Below are positions 50,119-62,305 of a stretch of 64,000 nt of DNA, in pieces. Numbering within the stretch: position 1 is the first letter of the stretch; every line of letters begins with the position of its first letter. Both the position numbers and the translations under genes were made by a program. The notes below the pieces were generated by a model. The model was given only the letters and a program-made list of their open reading frames with translations. It was not told the origin of the DNA and made no database searches. This DNA comes from Mallotus nudiflorus (taxonomy: Eukaryota; Streptophyta; Magnoliopsida; Malpighiales; Euphorbiaceae): positions 62,001-126,000 of the forward strand of contig CANTUR010000644.1 of the NCBI GenBank assembly GCA_947683625.1. Reading direction: 5' to 3'.

Positions 50119-53079
50119 TAATTAAAATTTGATTCATTTATTAATTAAAATTTAATTCAAAGAAAAAGAAGTTCTTAACCCATTCAAACACATGAGAACA
50201 GTTTGGTTCTATAATAGAAGTTAAAGGCAGTTTTTAGTTTAAAAGTCAGAAAGTTAAACAGCAGAATACAAGCATACTAAACAGTCAGTTGAAATAGTTA
50301 AAGATAGTCACAAAATAAGAACAATTAATCATCATGAGCTCCAGTATCCGGCCACGAGCTCCATCTTTTAATCAGATCATCATGCTGATAGTTATCAGCA
50401 GGCCTAGTAGTCGAAATCCCAACACTATAATGATTAAAGCTCAAGTCTGCAAGCTATTATGGAAGTCTCTCATTCGCACGCTCCAAGTCCCTGACATAAC
50501 TCTATTGCATTTAGAAGTAGTTAAAAGCATGCATATCATACATAACATGCATACATTTGCATCTGTATTAAAAATACTTACTCTCTAACTATTTATGACC
50601 TGCATAGTAAATAATCTCTAAAATGAGGCAAGTCCATAAAGGTACTCTACATCTGTCTAGTGAACCTGCAATGCAAATTTCACTAACATGAGCTCAAATG
50701 TTTAGATTGTACAGATAAATAGTCATTTGCACTCACGTAAAAGCCATATGGTGGAGAAAAGGTAGGAGGTCAAGCATCAATAAAATACATGTATTGCTCA
50801 ATAAGAGTGTGAACTACAAGAGACCAGTAGTACATTGACTTGTCCAAAAGTGAGATATCACTTAGGGTTACACTCGATGAAGCCTCATGACAAGTAGTCT
50901 TAGTGTACTGAGCATGAGACCCATTTCAATCCTCTCAATCCTAGGCTCAGTCTCGGTCTCTTCCTCCATAGCAACATCAGCAGTAAGAGAACCAACTCCC
51001 TCAACATGTTAAAAAGGAAGCCAATTTATCAATGATAGCAAAAGCACTAAAGAAAAAGTGTGATGAGAGATTGTGCTTGTTGCTAGAAAGGTGAGAAGAA
51101 CCCCACCCAGAGGCTAATAGCAGTAAAGCCTTAGAGCACTCCTATCTCAATGCTCCAAATCTGTAAACAGAAGGAAAAGTAAAAAATAGAATAAAAAATT
51201 ACAAATAGTGGGAAATCTAAGGAGATAAAAAAGCATACATGCAAGGCATGCCAGAAGCTACACATCATGACAGTACCTCTACAAAATGTGTCAAGCCTAT
51301 AATAAAGATAAGCAAAGGATGCGTAACCCCAATTAAGTGTAGCAACTTAATCTAAGTCATAAAGAGGACTAAGGAGTGTAATACTAACCTCATGACTAGT
51401 CTCACAAAATAAAGTAATAACCAGTAATATTAAGAGAAAGCACCTTGCCTTTTGGATGATATAGTAAGGGCTGGTAGTAGCCAGTCACCTAAAGCTCTAA
51501 ACAAGGGAAGATAGCACAAAGTTCTTTTGATTCTTCCACATCAGAACAAATCCAAGCAAGTCACATACATACTATCATCCTTAAAAAGGTTATAGTAGCT
51601 GATGTCGAAAGGAACCGGGGTACCTCCAAAGGCAATCCCATTGATAGCAAAGAAGCTCATTAAGGAGACAGTCAACTCACCCATACAAGTGTGAAAATTA
51701 TGGATGGTGTCCATCCATTTTTCAATCAAAGTAAAAAAAGAGTAATGGTATGATCTGCCTCATGCAATTGGTAAAGCAGTGATGAAGCATATGAAGCTCG
51801 ATGCCCAGACATATTGGGTTATATCCTCAGATAGACCATGAAAGAGCTCCCTGGTTAGATGAAAACATCCTGAGAATTTTAAGGATTTCTGAATAAAATT
51901 CAAAAAAATTACTCTCCTTCTAAATATTTTTATTTTGCATATGCACATTATTTTGTTTGCATTTATTATTTATTTTAAAAAAATTTTGAAAAATTAAATT
52001 TTTTAGGATTTTGGAACTAATCGAAAGATTGGATTTTCAATCGAAAATCCACAATTTCGATCAACATTATAGATTTTCGATCAAAAATCTATAATTCTAA
52101 TCGAAATTATAGAATTCTGATTGAAAATCCCAAATGTCGATCAAATTTTTAAATTCCTGATCGAAAATCTTGATCCAAATTGGGCTAACATATAATTTTG
52201 GTTTAATTTTGATGCGCAATTCATATTCTTTTCTTTAAAAATTATTTTTTGTAATTAATTTGACTAACATGCATATCCAGTTTTTGCATTATTTAATCTA
52301 CTTTCAATTGCTAATCAAGCACAAAATAAATTAAATTTTACAGAAAATAAATTAAATTTTGCAGAAATTAAAGCACAAGGATAAAGCCTACCTCATCGCC
52401 AGTGTTTGAGCACCAGTGTAGGTCCAATTAGGTCAAAGGGAGGACAATTGCACCTTCATTCAATCCCAGGTTATTTTATGGAAAATGTGGGGCCAAAATA
52501 GGTGGATCTGTTAGAATGTCAACTATTGCACGTGGTTCACGTGACAAGTAAGCCATAGGATCAGACAGATTCAGAATCAGACGTCATAACAAAAAGTAAT
52601 TGAAAGTTGAAAAATTAAAATCAAAGTGAAAGTGAAAGAAAAAAGAAAAAGAAGAGTAAGAAGAAGATATGCAAGGATTGAGAAAGGAAGACATTAATAA
52701 GGAATATACAAAGTGGAAAGTATTCACTTTAGTCCTCAAGGTTTGTTTGCATTCAAATCCATGAGTTTTCTTCCAATTTAGTCCTAAATTGCAATTTAAT
52801 TAGGATTTAATTCATAATTAATCCAAGAAGTTGCATCATCATAAATTTAATAGTTCATGGAATTATTAAATTATCAAGTACACACTTAGTTGTCACAAAG
52901 TTTTAAACTCTTAGTCAATATTAAATACAGAATTTAATTTCTATATTTGCATGTATTACATTAATACGAGTCTTCAAATTCACCTTATTATGTGTTACAT
53001 AATAGCTATAACTCACTTTGTTATATGTTACATAGTAGTTATAACAAAAATTTCAAAAATCATGATTAGCTAGACACTA
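50119..53079 (+). mobile_element. Interior of a second B-family element (B2), 5' truncated
   Basis: This continues without a break into the array, polypurine tract and LTR of B2, so it is the 3' interior of that element. It abuts the truncated Athila sequence at about 50118 with no LTR between them, which implies a deletion. It carries an antisense plant-mobile-domain relic (51200-51950) and a cluster of GATCGAAAATC-like phrases at 52015-52165. No gag or pol is found. Confidence 0.5.
51200..51950 (-). pseudogene. Plant mobile domain (MAIN/MAIL-like) relic, antisense in B2
   Basis: Minus-strand translation gives LIEKWMDTIHNFHTCMGELT followed by a stretch ending GIAFGGTPVPFD (about 51735-51610). 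This fits the W-x-T-H-x-F-H-x-x-x-GE-x-T signature of plant mobile domain proteins. Further down, in another frame (about 51400-51260), EVSITLLSPLYDLD and NWGYASFAYLYYRLD fit the later part of the same domain. Stops and at least one frameshift break it. Such domains are known in plant MULE and Gypsy elements as extra frames. The function in the element is unknown. Confidence 0.6.
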
Positions 53080-53830
53080 CATAATAGTTATAGCATATTT
53101 TTACTAAACATTCCGCAGAAAATATGATGAAACTTTCAGTCACAGTTACTAGACATTCCACAGGAACTATAATACAATTAGCTACATATTACACATTAGT
53201 TATAGCATATTTTCACTAGACGTCCCACAAGGAATACAGTGAAAATCACAACCACTAAACATCCCATAGGGAATATAGTGAAAATCACAATTGTCAAACT
53301 TCTCATAGAGAATATGGCAAAATTCATAATCATGTCACTAAACATCCCATATGGAATATAGTGAAAATCACAATTGCTAAGCATCTCACAGAGAATATGG
53401 CAAAATTCACAATCATTTCACTAAACATCCCATAGGGAATATAGTGAAAATCACAATTGCCAAGCATCTCACAGAGAATATAGCAAAATTCACAATCATG
53501 TCACTAAACATCCCATAGAGAATATAATGAAAATCACAACCACTAAATGTCCCATAGGGAAAATAATGAAAATCACAATCGTCAAACATCTCACAGAGAA
53601 TATGGTGAGATTCACAATCATGTCACAAAACGTCCCACAAGGAATATAGTAAAAATCACAACCACTAAATGTCCTAAAGAGAATATAGTGAAAATCACAA
53701 TCACCAAACATCTCACTGAGAATATGGCAAAATTCATAATCATGTCACTAAACATCCCACGAGGAATGTAGTGAAGTTCACCAATCACGATCACTAGACA
53801 TTTCACATGAATTATAGTGTAACTTGTTTA
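53080..53830. repeat. Tandem array of about 42/85-bp units before B2 LTR
   Basis: ACTAAACATCCCATAGGGAA followed by TATAGTGAAAATCACAA alternates with AAGCATCTCACAGAGAATATG followed by GCAAAATTCACAATCATG. About nine double units run through the block. The CCCATAGGG and TTCCACAGGAA phrases are local palindromes. It is the inverted equivalent of the array at 17150-17225 and 18527-18830 in element B. Open frames on both strands here are by-products of the repeat. Confidence 0.85.
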
Positions 53831-53973
53831 AACCTGCTCGGCAGCTAGAGCATTTATCATAAGTCTACAATCAGTCATAATAAAGAGTTTCAAATAAAAC
53901 AGGTAAGTATCCTAACTCTTTGTTTTGAAATTGTGTACTTATCTACTTTGCCACAATTTATCAAACAAACAAC

Positions 53974-53989
53974 GACAAAAGGGGATAAC
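53974..53989 (+). other. Polypurine tract of B2
   Basis: GACAAAAGGGGATAAC directly precedes the LTR start TGTAAGCACCC, matching element B in reverse orientation. Confidence 0.65.
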
Positions 53990-55857
53990 TGTAAGCACCC
54001 AATTTTAGGATGCATTGATATGTAGATGTGATAAAGGATCCGATGATGACAATTCATTATAAATAGGCTTTAGAGCTTCGAATTCAAATTTTAAGGCTAA
54101 ATTGCAAAGTTTTAAAGGACTTATTTGCAAAAAATTTCATTTTTCTATGGGTCAATTTCAAAATAAAAGAAAATTCAAAAGGGATCAGATTGTAAAATTC
54201 AAAATTGAAATTCTACATTTCTTATCGAAAATGTAAAATTCTGATCGGAATTGCATACTTCCAATCGGACTCCGACACCTATTTTTGATTTTTAAATATG
54301 TTTTTCTATTCTCATTAATCTAAAATTAATTAAAGATCAATGTCAGTTTTAAAATTCAATTGTTTTCTTTTAATTGCATTTATCTTATTTTTTAAAAACC
54401 TTTATCCTCCTATGATCTTTTGACATAAATGCTGAGAAAATCTTTCCTTTGAATAACCAAATGGAATTTGAATTTTAAAAAGGAGGATGGTTTTATAAAA
54501 GGGACAAAAGCTTTGAATAAAAAAAAGAGGCTAGAGGCAGAAAAATTCATAGAGAGAAACTTTATAAAAAAAAACAGAGAGCATTTGCAAAGGAAAAAAA
54601 ATTCCTTAAACGTTCTTTAAAAAAAATGCAAAAAGCCTTGAAAGAAAGAAGATTTTCTATTGATTCTATCCAAAAACGGTGATCAAATCCCACTCTGAGG
54701 AGTAATCAAACAACAAAACAAGAGGGAGATATGAGTACACAGTTAAAACCAGTTGAAAATCCATGGAATGCCATAGATTTAAACTTGTAGTTATTTCATG
54801 TAGATTTTAGGTTTATTTTTATTCTATGTTATTTTTTATGTTCAGTGTTTCATTTTTTTATTGTGTTTGTATATAATTTTTTATTTTTTTATTCACGTAG
54901 GTTGTAATAGCCCTAGTAGTAAAAAATATAGTGAAATCTTTATTTTTTTGCACTTTAAAAATGGTTAGTAAATTAGGATTATAAACCACAATATGTATAT
55001 TTGATTGTGATTTGCTTTATTTTTATTATTTGGGCTTGTTTATCTATTTTGTATGTTTGGGGCCCCAACCCCACTTTAGGCTTGAATCCATTTAATTAAC
55101 AGGCTTTAAAATTGGTTTTAAGTTTAATTATTTTTAAAATAAATTTAGGCTCATTTAAGTTAATTTAGACTTAGGCCTACTTTAGTTTAATTAAATTTAG
55201 TTTAGACTTAACTCAATCCATTAAAGCCTTTCTTTTTAAAATAAATAGATTTAGAATCACTTTATTTAATTAAAATTAATTAGAATTAGGCCCACTAATT
55301 CAACCGAACTAATCTATAAAATCAATAGACTTAGGACCACTTTTAAAATTAAAATAAGTAGATTTAACCTCATTAATTAACTTAAAATGTAGTCTTACCT
55401 TTAGATTTATTTCACTTGTAAATAAATTGTAGACTTAGGTCACTTAAAATCAATGTAGACTAGACTAATTTATAGGCGTTGCGCTATATGAATGCATTGT
55501 TTGTATGTTAGTTCATGACTAATTGCCATTGGAGTTAGACGTATGCTAAATTAGGGTTTAAATGAAATTGAATGTAAATAGGGAATAATTTAGTAATTAA
55601 TAAAGTAATTTTAAACAAACATAAAACTAAAAGAAGTTGGTATTTTGTATTCAAAATCTCCTAGTTGTGGTGTTAATTTTCTTTTAAAGAATCGAGTTAC
55701 CACCACTCATTCGTTGTCCCAATTATTAACCTAGGTAGAGACTCTTCATCTCTACATTATGTTTTTATGATATAGTAGTGTGTTCCATAGAGTTCTGAAG
55801 TCAAATAATATCACGATTACTAAAATTTTGAATGCACGTTAAACCCTGCCGTCTATA
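53990..55857 (+). repeat. 3' LTR of B2 (1868 bp)
   Basis: It starts TGTAAGCACCC and ends CCGTCTATA. Its order of landmarks matches the two LTRs of element B in reverse complement, including a CTAGTTGTGGTGTTA/TAACACCA phrase (about 55663) and the block near 55740-55790. It has no duplication like that in the B 5' LTR. No 5' partner is in the window. Confidence 0.75.
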
Positions 55858-57117
55858 ATATCATTCATTTAATATTAAAATATATTTATCTAATTAATAA
55901 ATTATTTTAAAAATAATATATATTCACATGGTTAATAATCAAGAATATTATTAAAATTAAATACATATCCATACATATCTTAATATTTATAAGAGGTTGA
56001 AAAATATTAATATATGTATTACATTAAATTCATATGTTTAGAATCGAATATATAATATAGTACTAACAAATTTTTAACACATGTATTAATATGTAATTAG
56101 TTTTAATTTTAATTATATGCATCTATTAATACTTTTCAATAGCTTACAAATTTAATAAATGCATGGACATGTATCAAACTTTAATAATTTTTATTATTAA
56201 TCATGTGAATATATTTTATTTTTGAAATAATCTGTTAATTAGATTGATATATTTTAATAATCAAGGAAAAATATATTTTTAAGAAATTATATTTCAATAA
56301 TAAGTAATTCAAAATTTTATAACTCTTAATTTTATGTGTTTATAGTAAAATATAATATATTTAGAAAAATTTAAATATTCATGCAAAATTCAAAATTTGG
56401 AACAAATTTATTACAAATAAAAAACGTTTAATTTTTTTTATACAAATCAAAAGCTGATATTGTGACACATTAGTACCTACACACTTTATTTTAATCAAAG
56501 TTAATGGTGTACTATATTTACCAATAAATTGTCAAATCAAAATATATATTTGTCAAAATTAAAAAATAAATTAAATTTGCAGTAAGTCAAAAAAAAATAA
56601 TCTTTCGATATGAATAAGCCTTAAATTGAGAAATTATGCGTTTCAGATATATTGATTAAGCAAGTACAGATACCCATTCCCGAAGGAAAAAAAAAAAAAA
56701 AAAAAGTAAGTGTAGATGCCCAATAAATTGAGATTGAATGTTGTCTTACAAGTACATAGTGATGTACTTGGTCATAATCACTGGTATGGAATTTATTTTA
56801 TTTATTTATTTATTTTACAAATGTGGCATAAGTCTAGCAACTAATTGCAAACTATACTAGCTAGACCAATATCCAATATCATATCGTGGCAGATTTTTTT
56901 GAAGCATGCTATAGGACTGATTGCAATATGCTAATAAAAGAGTGTATGTATTACAAACTCAATCCTACTATGTAATACAGGTAAGAATTTTCAAATTTTG
57001 AAGAGCTTTTTTTTTTCATGAACCAAATACATTTCCGATAAACTATTGCACATTTAGCAACTGCATTTAAAATGAACTAACTAGCATCTAAAAGGAAAAT
57101 GTATACGTGCAAAATTC
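55858..57117. other. AT-rich spacer downstream of CHX
   Basis: No gene or repeat family is recognised. On the minus strand, AATAAA-like phrases at about 56790-56815, some 300 bases after the CHX stop codon, could serve in polyadenylation. An A run of 20 lies at 56686-56705. Confidence 0.5.
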
Positions 57118-59806
57118 CTACAAGCCTTCAATAAATTTTTCAGAAAAGGTGCTATGTTGTTGAATGACTAAAACTGAACCAGTTACATTCGATTCTGATG
57201 AAGCTAAGAGATCACCAACTGCTCCAAGCTCTGGACATTCTTCCCAGTCACTTAAATCAGATAGCATTGGTGACAGCCTTCTCTTACCCTTCCCTACTAT
57301 AATTAAAGAATACTGGTCACCCAGTTCTTTTAAAGCTGCTGCTGTTTGATCTCCAGTTTTCACGTATTTCTCCCCGTAAGCAACTCGACCCGATTTCATG
57401 TACCTGAACAAGAAACCTGTAATGTTGTAATGTTTCGGACAAAGAAAACAGAATACTTTTGATCAAGAGTACATTGTATGTTTGCTTAAATTCGTTCGCT
57501 TTACCTGCTCAAGAAGTCCCCCATAGTTGCATCATCTATCTCATTCTCAGCCTCAGGATTTGAAATTGCTAGCAGGATTTCATCATTTTTATTTGATGTA
57601 TCATGATCACTCCACTTGTTAAGCTGTTCCTTTGATGCTGTTGGCAAGAAACGAATCACCGTCAACTTGATGTGAGGGTGAATAGCAATCCTTCTACTAC
57701 AAGTTAATGCCTCCCTATCATCAGGGCCTCCAAAAAATAGTGTTGCTACTTCTTGTACTTGTTCAGGTCCTGGCTTCTTGAATCCAGTGTGTCCTCTGTC
57801 TACCAGGATCCCTACTGAACATGGGGCGCCCCGAAGAATCTTCTGATTACTAGACCTGACTCCCTCCTTTCCACTCTCCAATTTTTCATCAATGCGTTGG
57901 TGTTTATGTAGATGAATGAAAATAATTGATACGCGCAAATCCTCCGCACCATTGCAGACATCCTCGTACATTCTTTCAAAGGATGCCACAACTTTTCTTT
58001 GGTGGACCATTATTTTAGTTTCTGATACAAAAGCATCAACCACATCATTAATCTCTAGCACATCATTTCCACCATATTCCTCTTCATCACTGAATTGATC
58101 ACCATCTTGCAGCTGATGATACATCAATTTGGTTTTTCGGCGTTTCTTTGGAAGCTCCACTAGGTGCATCAAGTAAGGGGTGATGGGTGTATTATGAGGA
58201 TTACCACTCATTGCGGAGATCAGCCCAATTATAGAAGATGTATGGCGAGAAGCATAAACACAAGATAATACTCTAAGCTCATTATCTGTATCATGTGTTT
58301 CGAGCTCGGTGTATCTATGTGTGAAGTATTCTTCCCTTGTTCTCAGCATAAAAGCCACCACTAGTCCTGCAATCAATGTGTCGAGTACTACTACTATTAT
58401 CACTAAACTATGAAGTCTCTTGCTCCACCAGGACTGTAACAACAACCAAAGCAATATAGTCAAACTAATGCTTATATAGTACTCAGGATCTTAAGAGTAA
58501 CTAGTGCTTATATGGTACTCAGGATCTTAAGAGTACATTAATGGGGAAGAAAAATCTTACAATGAACCTTGGAAGTAGTTCGAGAATTATAAGTTCAGTA
58601 TGGCCTTTCAAGTTAAGCATGAAAGCCAGGACAACACCCTCATTCTTTGGAATGTTTAGGTAATGGCAAGCAAAAAGCGTTCCGGCAATTTTTCCTCCAG
58701 TACTCAACAAGATCATAAGGCCAATCATTACGATATTCTCAAAGTTCATGAAATAAACGACGTCAAACTGGAATCCCACAAAGCCAAAGTAAATAGGAAG
58801 CATGAAGGTGTGTACAGAATAAGTTAGCTTATGTAGCAATGTCCGAGCTGTTTTGCCTTCTCTGGGGAACAACAATCCTACTAGGAAACAAGCAAGTGAA
58901 CTAAGGTAGCCATAGGATTCAATAATCAATGCAATAGCTATTACAAGTATTAATATAACAAGCACCTCTGTGTTTGACACATATTTTTGGTTCTGGTTTC
59001 TTTTGTTGAACCATTGAGCTAAATACTTGTTCAGAACAACAAGCGACACGACACAGAAAAGGCAAAGAATCCCATGTCCAAACATTTTCCATGATTTGAC
59101 AGAGATAAATGTACAATATAACAAAACACAAGACATTTCATTGACTAGAGAAGAGGATATGCTTAGCCTTCCTACATCTGAAGTATCAATTTTCATTTCT
59201 GATGCCAACCGAATCACAACGGGTGAGGCTGAGTTTGCGAGGATTAATGGGATTATCATGATTAACAGCCATTTGTTGTATTGTAACTTGAGTAAATGGA
59301 GGATAAAGAAAGCAGAAGCTGTTCCAAAGAGGGTACATACGACTATACCCCCATATGCAACAGTGCTTGACAAACGCAGGTTTCTCTTTATATAAGGAAC
59401 ATCTGCGTCCAAACCAATCAAGAACATGAAAAATACTCGAAAATTGAATGTTAGAATTTGGTAATATTCTAAAGAAGAACTTTGGATGAAGAATTGCTTG
59501 AGTTTTTTAATACGGCACAAGAAAGATGGACCTAGCACCAGACCTGCCTGCCATAACAGATCAACAACATTTAATTACTGCAATTCTTAGGAAGAAAAAG
59601 CTTTGGACTCAACCGGATAGCAAAAAATCAAAATGGATACTTACAATTATATTTGCAATGGGTCCGGTTTGTCCTGAAGGTGCCAAGATAAGGTGAAAGA
59701 TATGGGAAATTACAAGCATTGCAGCTGCTTGCATGCCTGTTGTGATTAATGGGTTGAAGGGATCGTCTATGCATATTGCACGTTTCGCAACCTGAGCTGC
59801 ATCCAT
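57118..59806 (-). CDS. Cation/H+ exchanger, CHX28-like, four exons, intact (787 aa)
   Basis: A member of plant CPA2 antiporters, which move K+ or Na+ against H+ in endomembranes or the plasma membrane; substrate and site are not shown here. Exons on the minus strand are 59806-59645, 59547-58561, 58433-57505 and 57403-57118, all GT-AG with matching phase and no internal stop. Residues 1-54 hold an N-terminal segment and first membrane helix ending SGQTGPIANII. Residues 55-383 hold the exchanger domain with GLVLGPS, GLDADVPYIKR, NSASPVVIRL and NLKGHTEL. From 384 follow the last helix and a long hydrophilic C-terminal region with USP-like parts (VGILVDRG, FFGGPDDREAL, VGKGKRR). Length fits the family. 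The start follows an in-frame TAG. The pair usually Asn-Asp is N190-E191. The CHX28 label is from overall resemblance. Confidence 0.9.
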
Positions 59807-59819
59807 TAATGGCCAAGAA

Positions 59820-60400
59820 AGCTAAAAAGAAAAAATTGCTAATGTGAAATGATAAAGAAAATAACTTAGAATCATTAAGCAGTCACTGGTGAGCCTTTTT
59901 TTTTTTTTTTTTGTCTGTATTCTCTTCCTTCCATCCAGTCTCACGCTATCTTCGCCTCATAGGAGTTATGTGTGGTTTGTTTGCACTTGAAATTTGTTGG
60001 AGTAGCTTTGTTTTCGATAGCATTGTCAGAGAATAGATTTTTTTTTTTTTTATTCTATTGTTTTTATCTTTTGACTTTCTCTTCTTTATTTTATGTTTCA
60101 TGTTCACGACTAACTCCTTATCTTTCTCCTTATTTCTCTCAAAACATTTATTTGTTTCTTAGTCTATGTCTCTGACACCAATTCATAACTTTTTATTTTG
60201 ATATTTTCTAACATTATTTTATTTATTATGTATTATAAGGAAAAAAAAAATTATGCTAACGGTAAGTAGTTTGATTCTCTAAAAATAATGGTAAGTAGCT
60301 TGAATTTATTTAAGTGGAATATCAAATTCTAATATTATGTATAAAGAAATTAAAGGTTAGAAGAATTTTAGCACCACAAATTATATCAACAGATAAAAAG

Positions 60401-60455
<55 letters not shown>

Positions 60456-61200
60456 TAGAATGATAAAAAAATACAGATTCAAGGAAATTACAAATAATTT
60501 AGAAATTAATAAAAGAAAACTCAAATTACTAAAATTTGTTAATACAATATACCTTCAAAATCATTTATTTTATATTGTTAATATTGTCATTTTATTTGTA
60601 GAAGCAAATTTATAATATTTTAGCTTAAATATTTTACTAAATTAAAATATTTTTAATTTTTATGCAATGTTAAAAATTTCCCCACCAACTATGAAGAAAT
60701 CTAGTTTTAACAATACCAAGGGCGCCATTAAGGTCCAAACTCAGTCTATGAGTATACCGAACAAGTTATGTGGCTGGCAAAGAGAAACAACCTAAGGAAG
60801 GGTGAAGGTCAACAGGTGGCTGGACACCTGTAACGCTATAAATTAGAGACAAGATATGCGTGGAGGTGCTATGCAACTTGAATGAGGAAAGGACATGACT
60901 TTGAAACCATATTTGATGATGTAAGAAAAAGGAATATATGATCCCCCTCACATGATTTATTATTAAAACAAAATATAATATATCAATGTAATTATATTTA
61001 TCATTTTTCATTAGTTTAACATCTCAATATATTTTTATAATTTTAATATTTAAATTTGTTAAAAATATAATTTTAAAATCATTATCAGAATATGTGACAT
61101 GAAAAAACATATCAGCATATAACATATTTCAAAGGTTTAATTGATCAAAACTTACAAATAAAAGTATTAAACTAATAAAAATTGACAAATATAGAATAGT
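59820..61200. other. CHX upstream region and AT-rich spacer
   Basis: The CHX promoter should lie here on the minus strand. I see T-rich stretches near 59900-60110 and a (TA)n run at 60404-60452, but no single convincing TATA element. A less AT-rich patch at 60715-60900 has no coding motif. Confidence 0.4.
60404..60452. repeat. (TA)n microsatellite
   Basis: About 24 uninterrupted TA units in the upstream region of CHX. Confidence 0.95.
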
Positions 61201-61204
61201 AGAT

Positions 61205-61780
61205 GCATTAGAACAACTCTAACCCATAACTACTTTAGGGGAAAAAATGGCTTTTTTGGCTCAACTCATACTCATTTTTGTGTAAATGAACATGATAAAC
61301 GTATTTTTGAGTTTATCATGTTCACTAATATGTATTTTTGATATTTTTATTAAATTATATTATTAACTTTTAAGATATTCAATTTAGTCCAATTTTTTAT
61401 CATATAGACATAATTTTTTTAACAATTTAGTGTAAGATATTTATTTTATTTAAAATATTTTTCTTAATATATATATATAACAAATAAATATGATATATTC
61501 TAAAAAATTTAAAAATTGTTAATTTATTATTTTAATATTATTTTATCAATACCAAAATATATTATTAGTGGATGCATCTGTTAAAAGAATATAAATGTAG
61601 ATTTAATGTAGTAAATATTTAAATATTATAATATGAAATATAAAAAAAATATACAGAGAATATTCTTTTTGGTATTAAAATTGGTGTAATAAGTTGTAGA
61701 AAAATTACTGTAAAAATTATATTTTGGTATAAATTTAACATTATTTTAGTGTTGATGGTTGGAGATGGCCTCATGTCATC
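61205..61780. repeat. MITE-like element with imperfect inverted ends
   Basis: The left end reads CAACTCTAACCCATAACTAC and the right end, on the other strand, CATCTCCAACCATCAACACT; these are partly alike and resemble ends of plant DNA-transposon MITEs. The interior is AT-rich and non-coding. The target duplication is not resolved, so class and exact ends are open. Confidence 0.4.
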
Positions 61781-61937
61781 ATATTAGTGCATACTAATGC
61801 ATTTTATACAAATTTAAGTACTAAAATGATAAACCTATAAGTTGAAGTGTCAAACTAACAAATTATGCCAAATATAAGGGGTGTAAATGTATTATACCTA
61901 AAAACAAATTAAAAAGCAATTGTCAATAAAAAGCAAA

Positions 61938-62305
61938 CCAGCATAAGAGGTAGCAATACCTATTAATAAGCAAAAGGAGGATAAACTCACTGGAATAAAA
62001 AATAGTAGAGGAGAAAGGGGTGCAAAAGGCCATAAATCCAAGAGGTAGCAATACGTACTCATAAGTACCAAGAGGATAAATCTGCTGGATTAAAAAAGTG
62101 GTAGAAGAATCCAAGAGGGTGTGGATGAGTTAGTTTGGGACTCTTTTAGCTTAACTAAAAGTCTCGGGTTCGAGTCCTGAATACGCAGTTACTTTAAAAC
62201 TCTTGAGGTAAACTTTTATTGCCCTTCAGGGTCCTTCCCAGCTCGAATCCAGATTAATCGGATCTTACGAGATGTCAGATACCGGGTGCAAAGGGCTATA
62301 AATCC
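61938..62305 (+). repeat. Two tandem copies of an about 95-bp unit, second split by SINE
   Basis: Each unit begins AAGAGGTAGCAATAC, contains AGGATAAA and GGTAGAAGA or similar, and ends GTGCAAA(A/G)GGC(C/T)ATAAATCC. The first copy is at about 61944-62040; the second is at about 62040-62121 and, after the SINE, 62284-62305. It lies at the edge of Gypsy fragment E. Confidence 0.6.
62122..62283 (+). mobile_element. tRNA-derived SINE (162 bp) with GGGTG duplication
   Basis: It has a degenerate box A region (GATGAGTTAGTTTGG) and a perfect box B (GGTTCGAGTCC) at about 62166, followed by a body with CAGCTCGAATCCAGATTAATC and GATACC. This matches the layout of widespread dicot SINEs whose body carries a second CTCGAATCC phrase. 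The 5-bp repeat GGGTG occurs at 62117-62121 and 62284-62288. Joining the flanks restores the tandem unit, which confirms insertion. The tRNA part lacks a proper cloverleaf. Confidence 0.75.

Noticed and set aside
53196..53806. Several overlapping open frames on both strands with repeated residues
   Set aside because: They arise from the tandem array, whose unit happens to be free of stops in some frames.
61923..62114. Minus-strand frame with GTYEYVLLPLGFMAF resembled the reverse-transcriptase phrase before NAP
   Set aside because: The match is short, no catalytic box follows, and the stretch is the tandem repeat beside Gypsy E.
62140..62200. Possible tRNA gene from the GGTTCGAGTCC box
   Set aside because: No cloverleaf can be formed around it; the flanking duplication and the body show a SINE.
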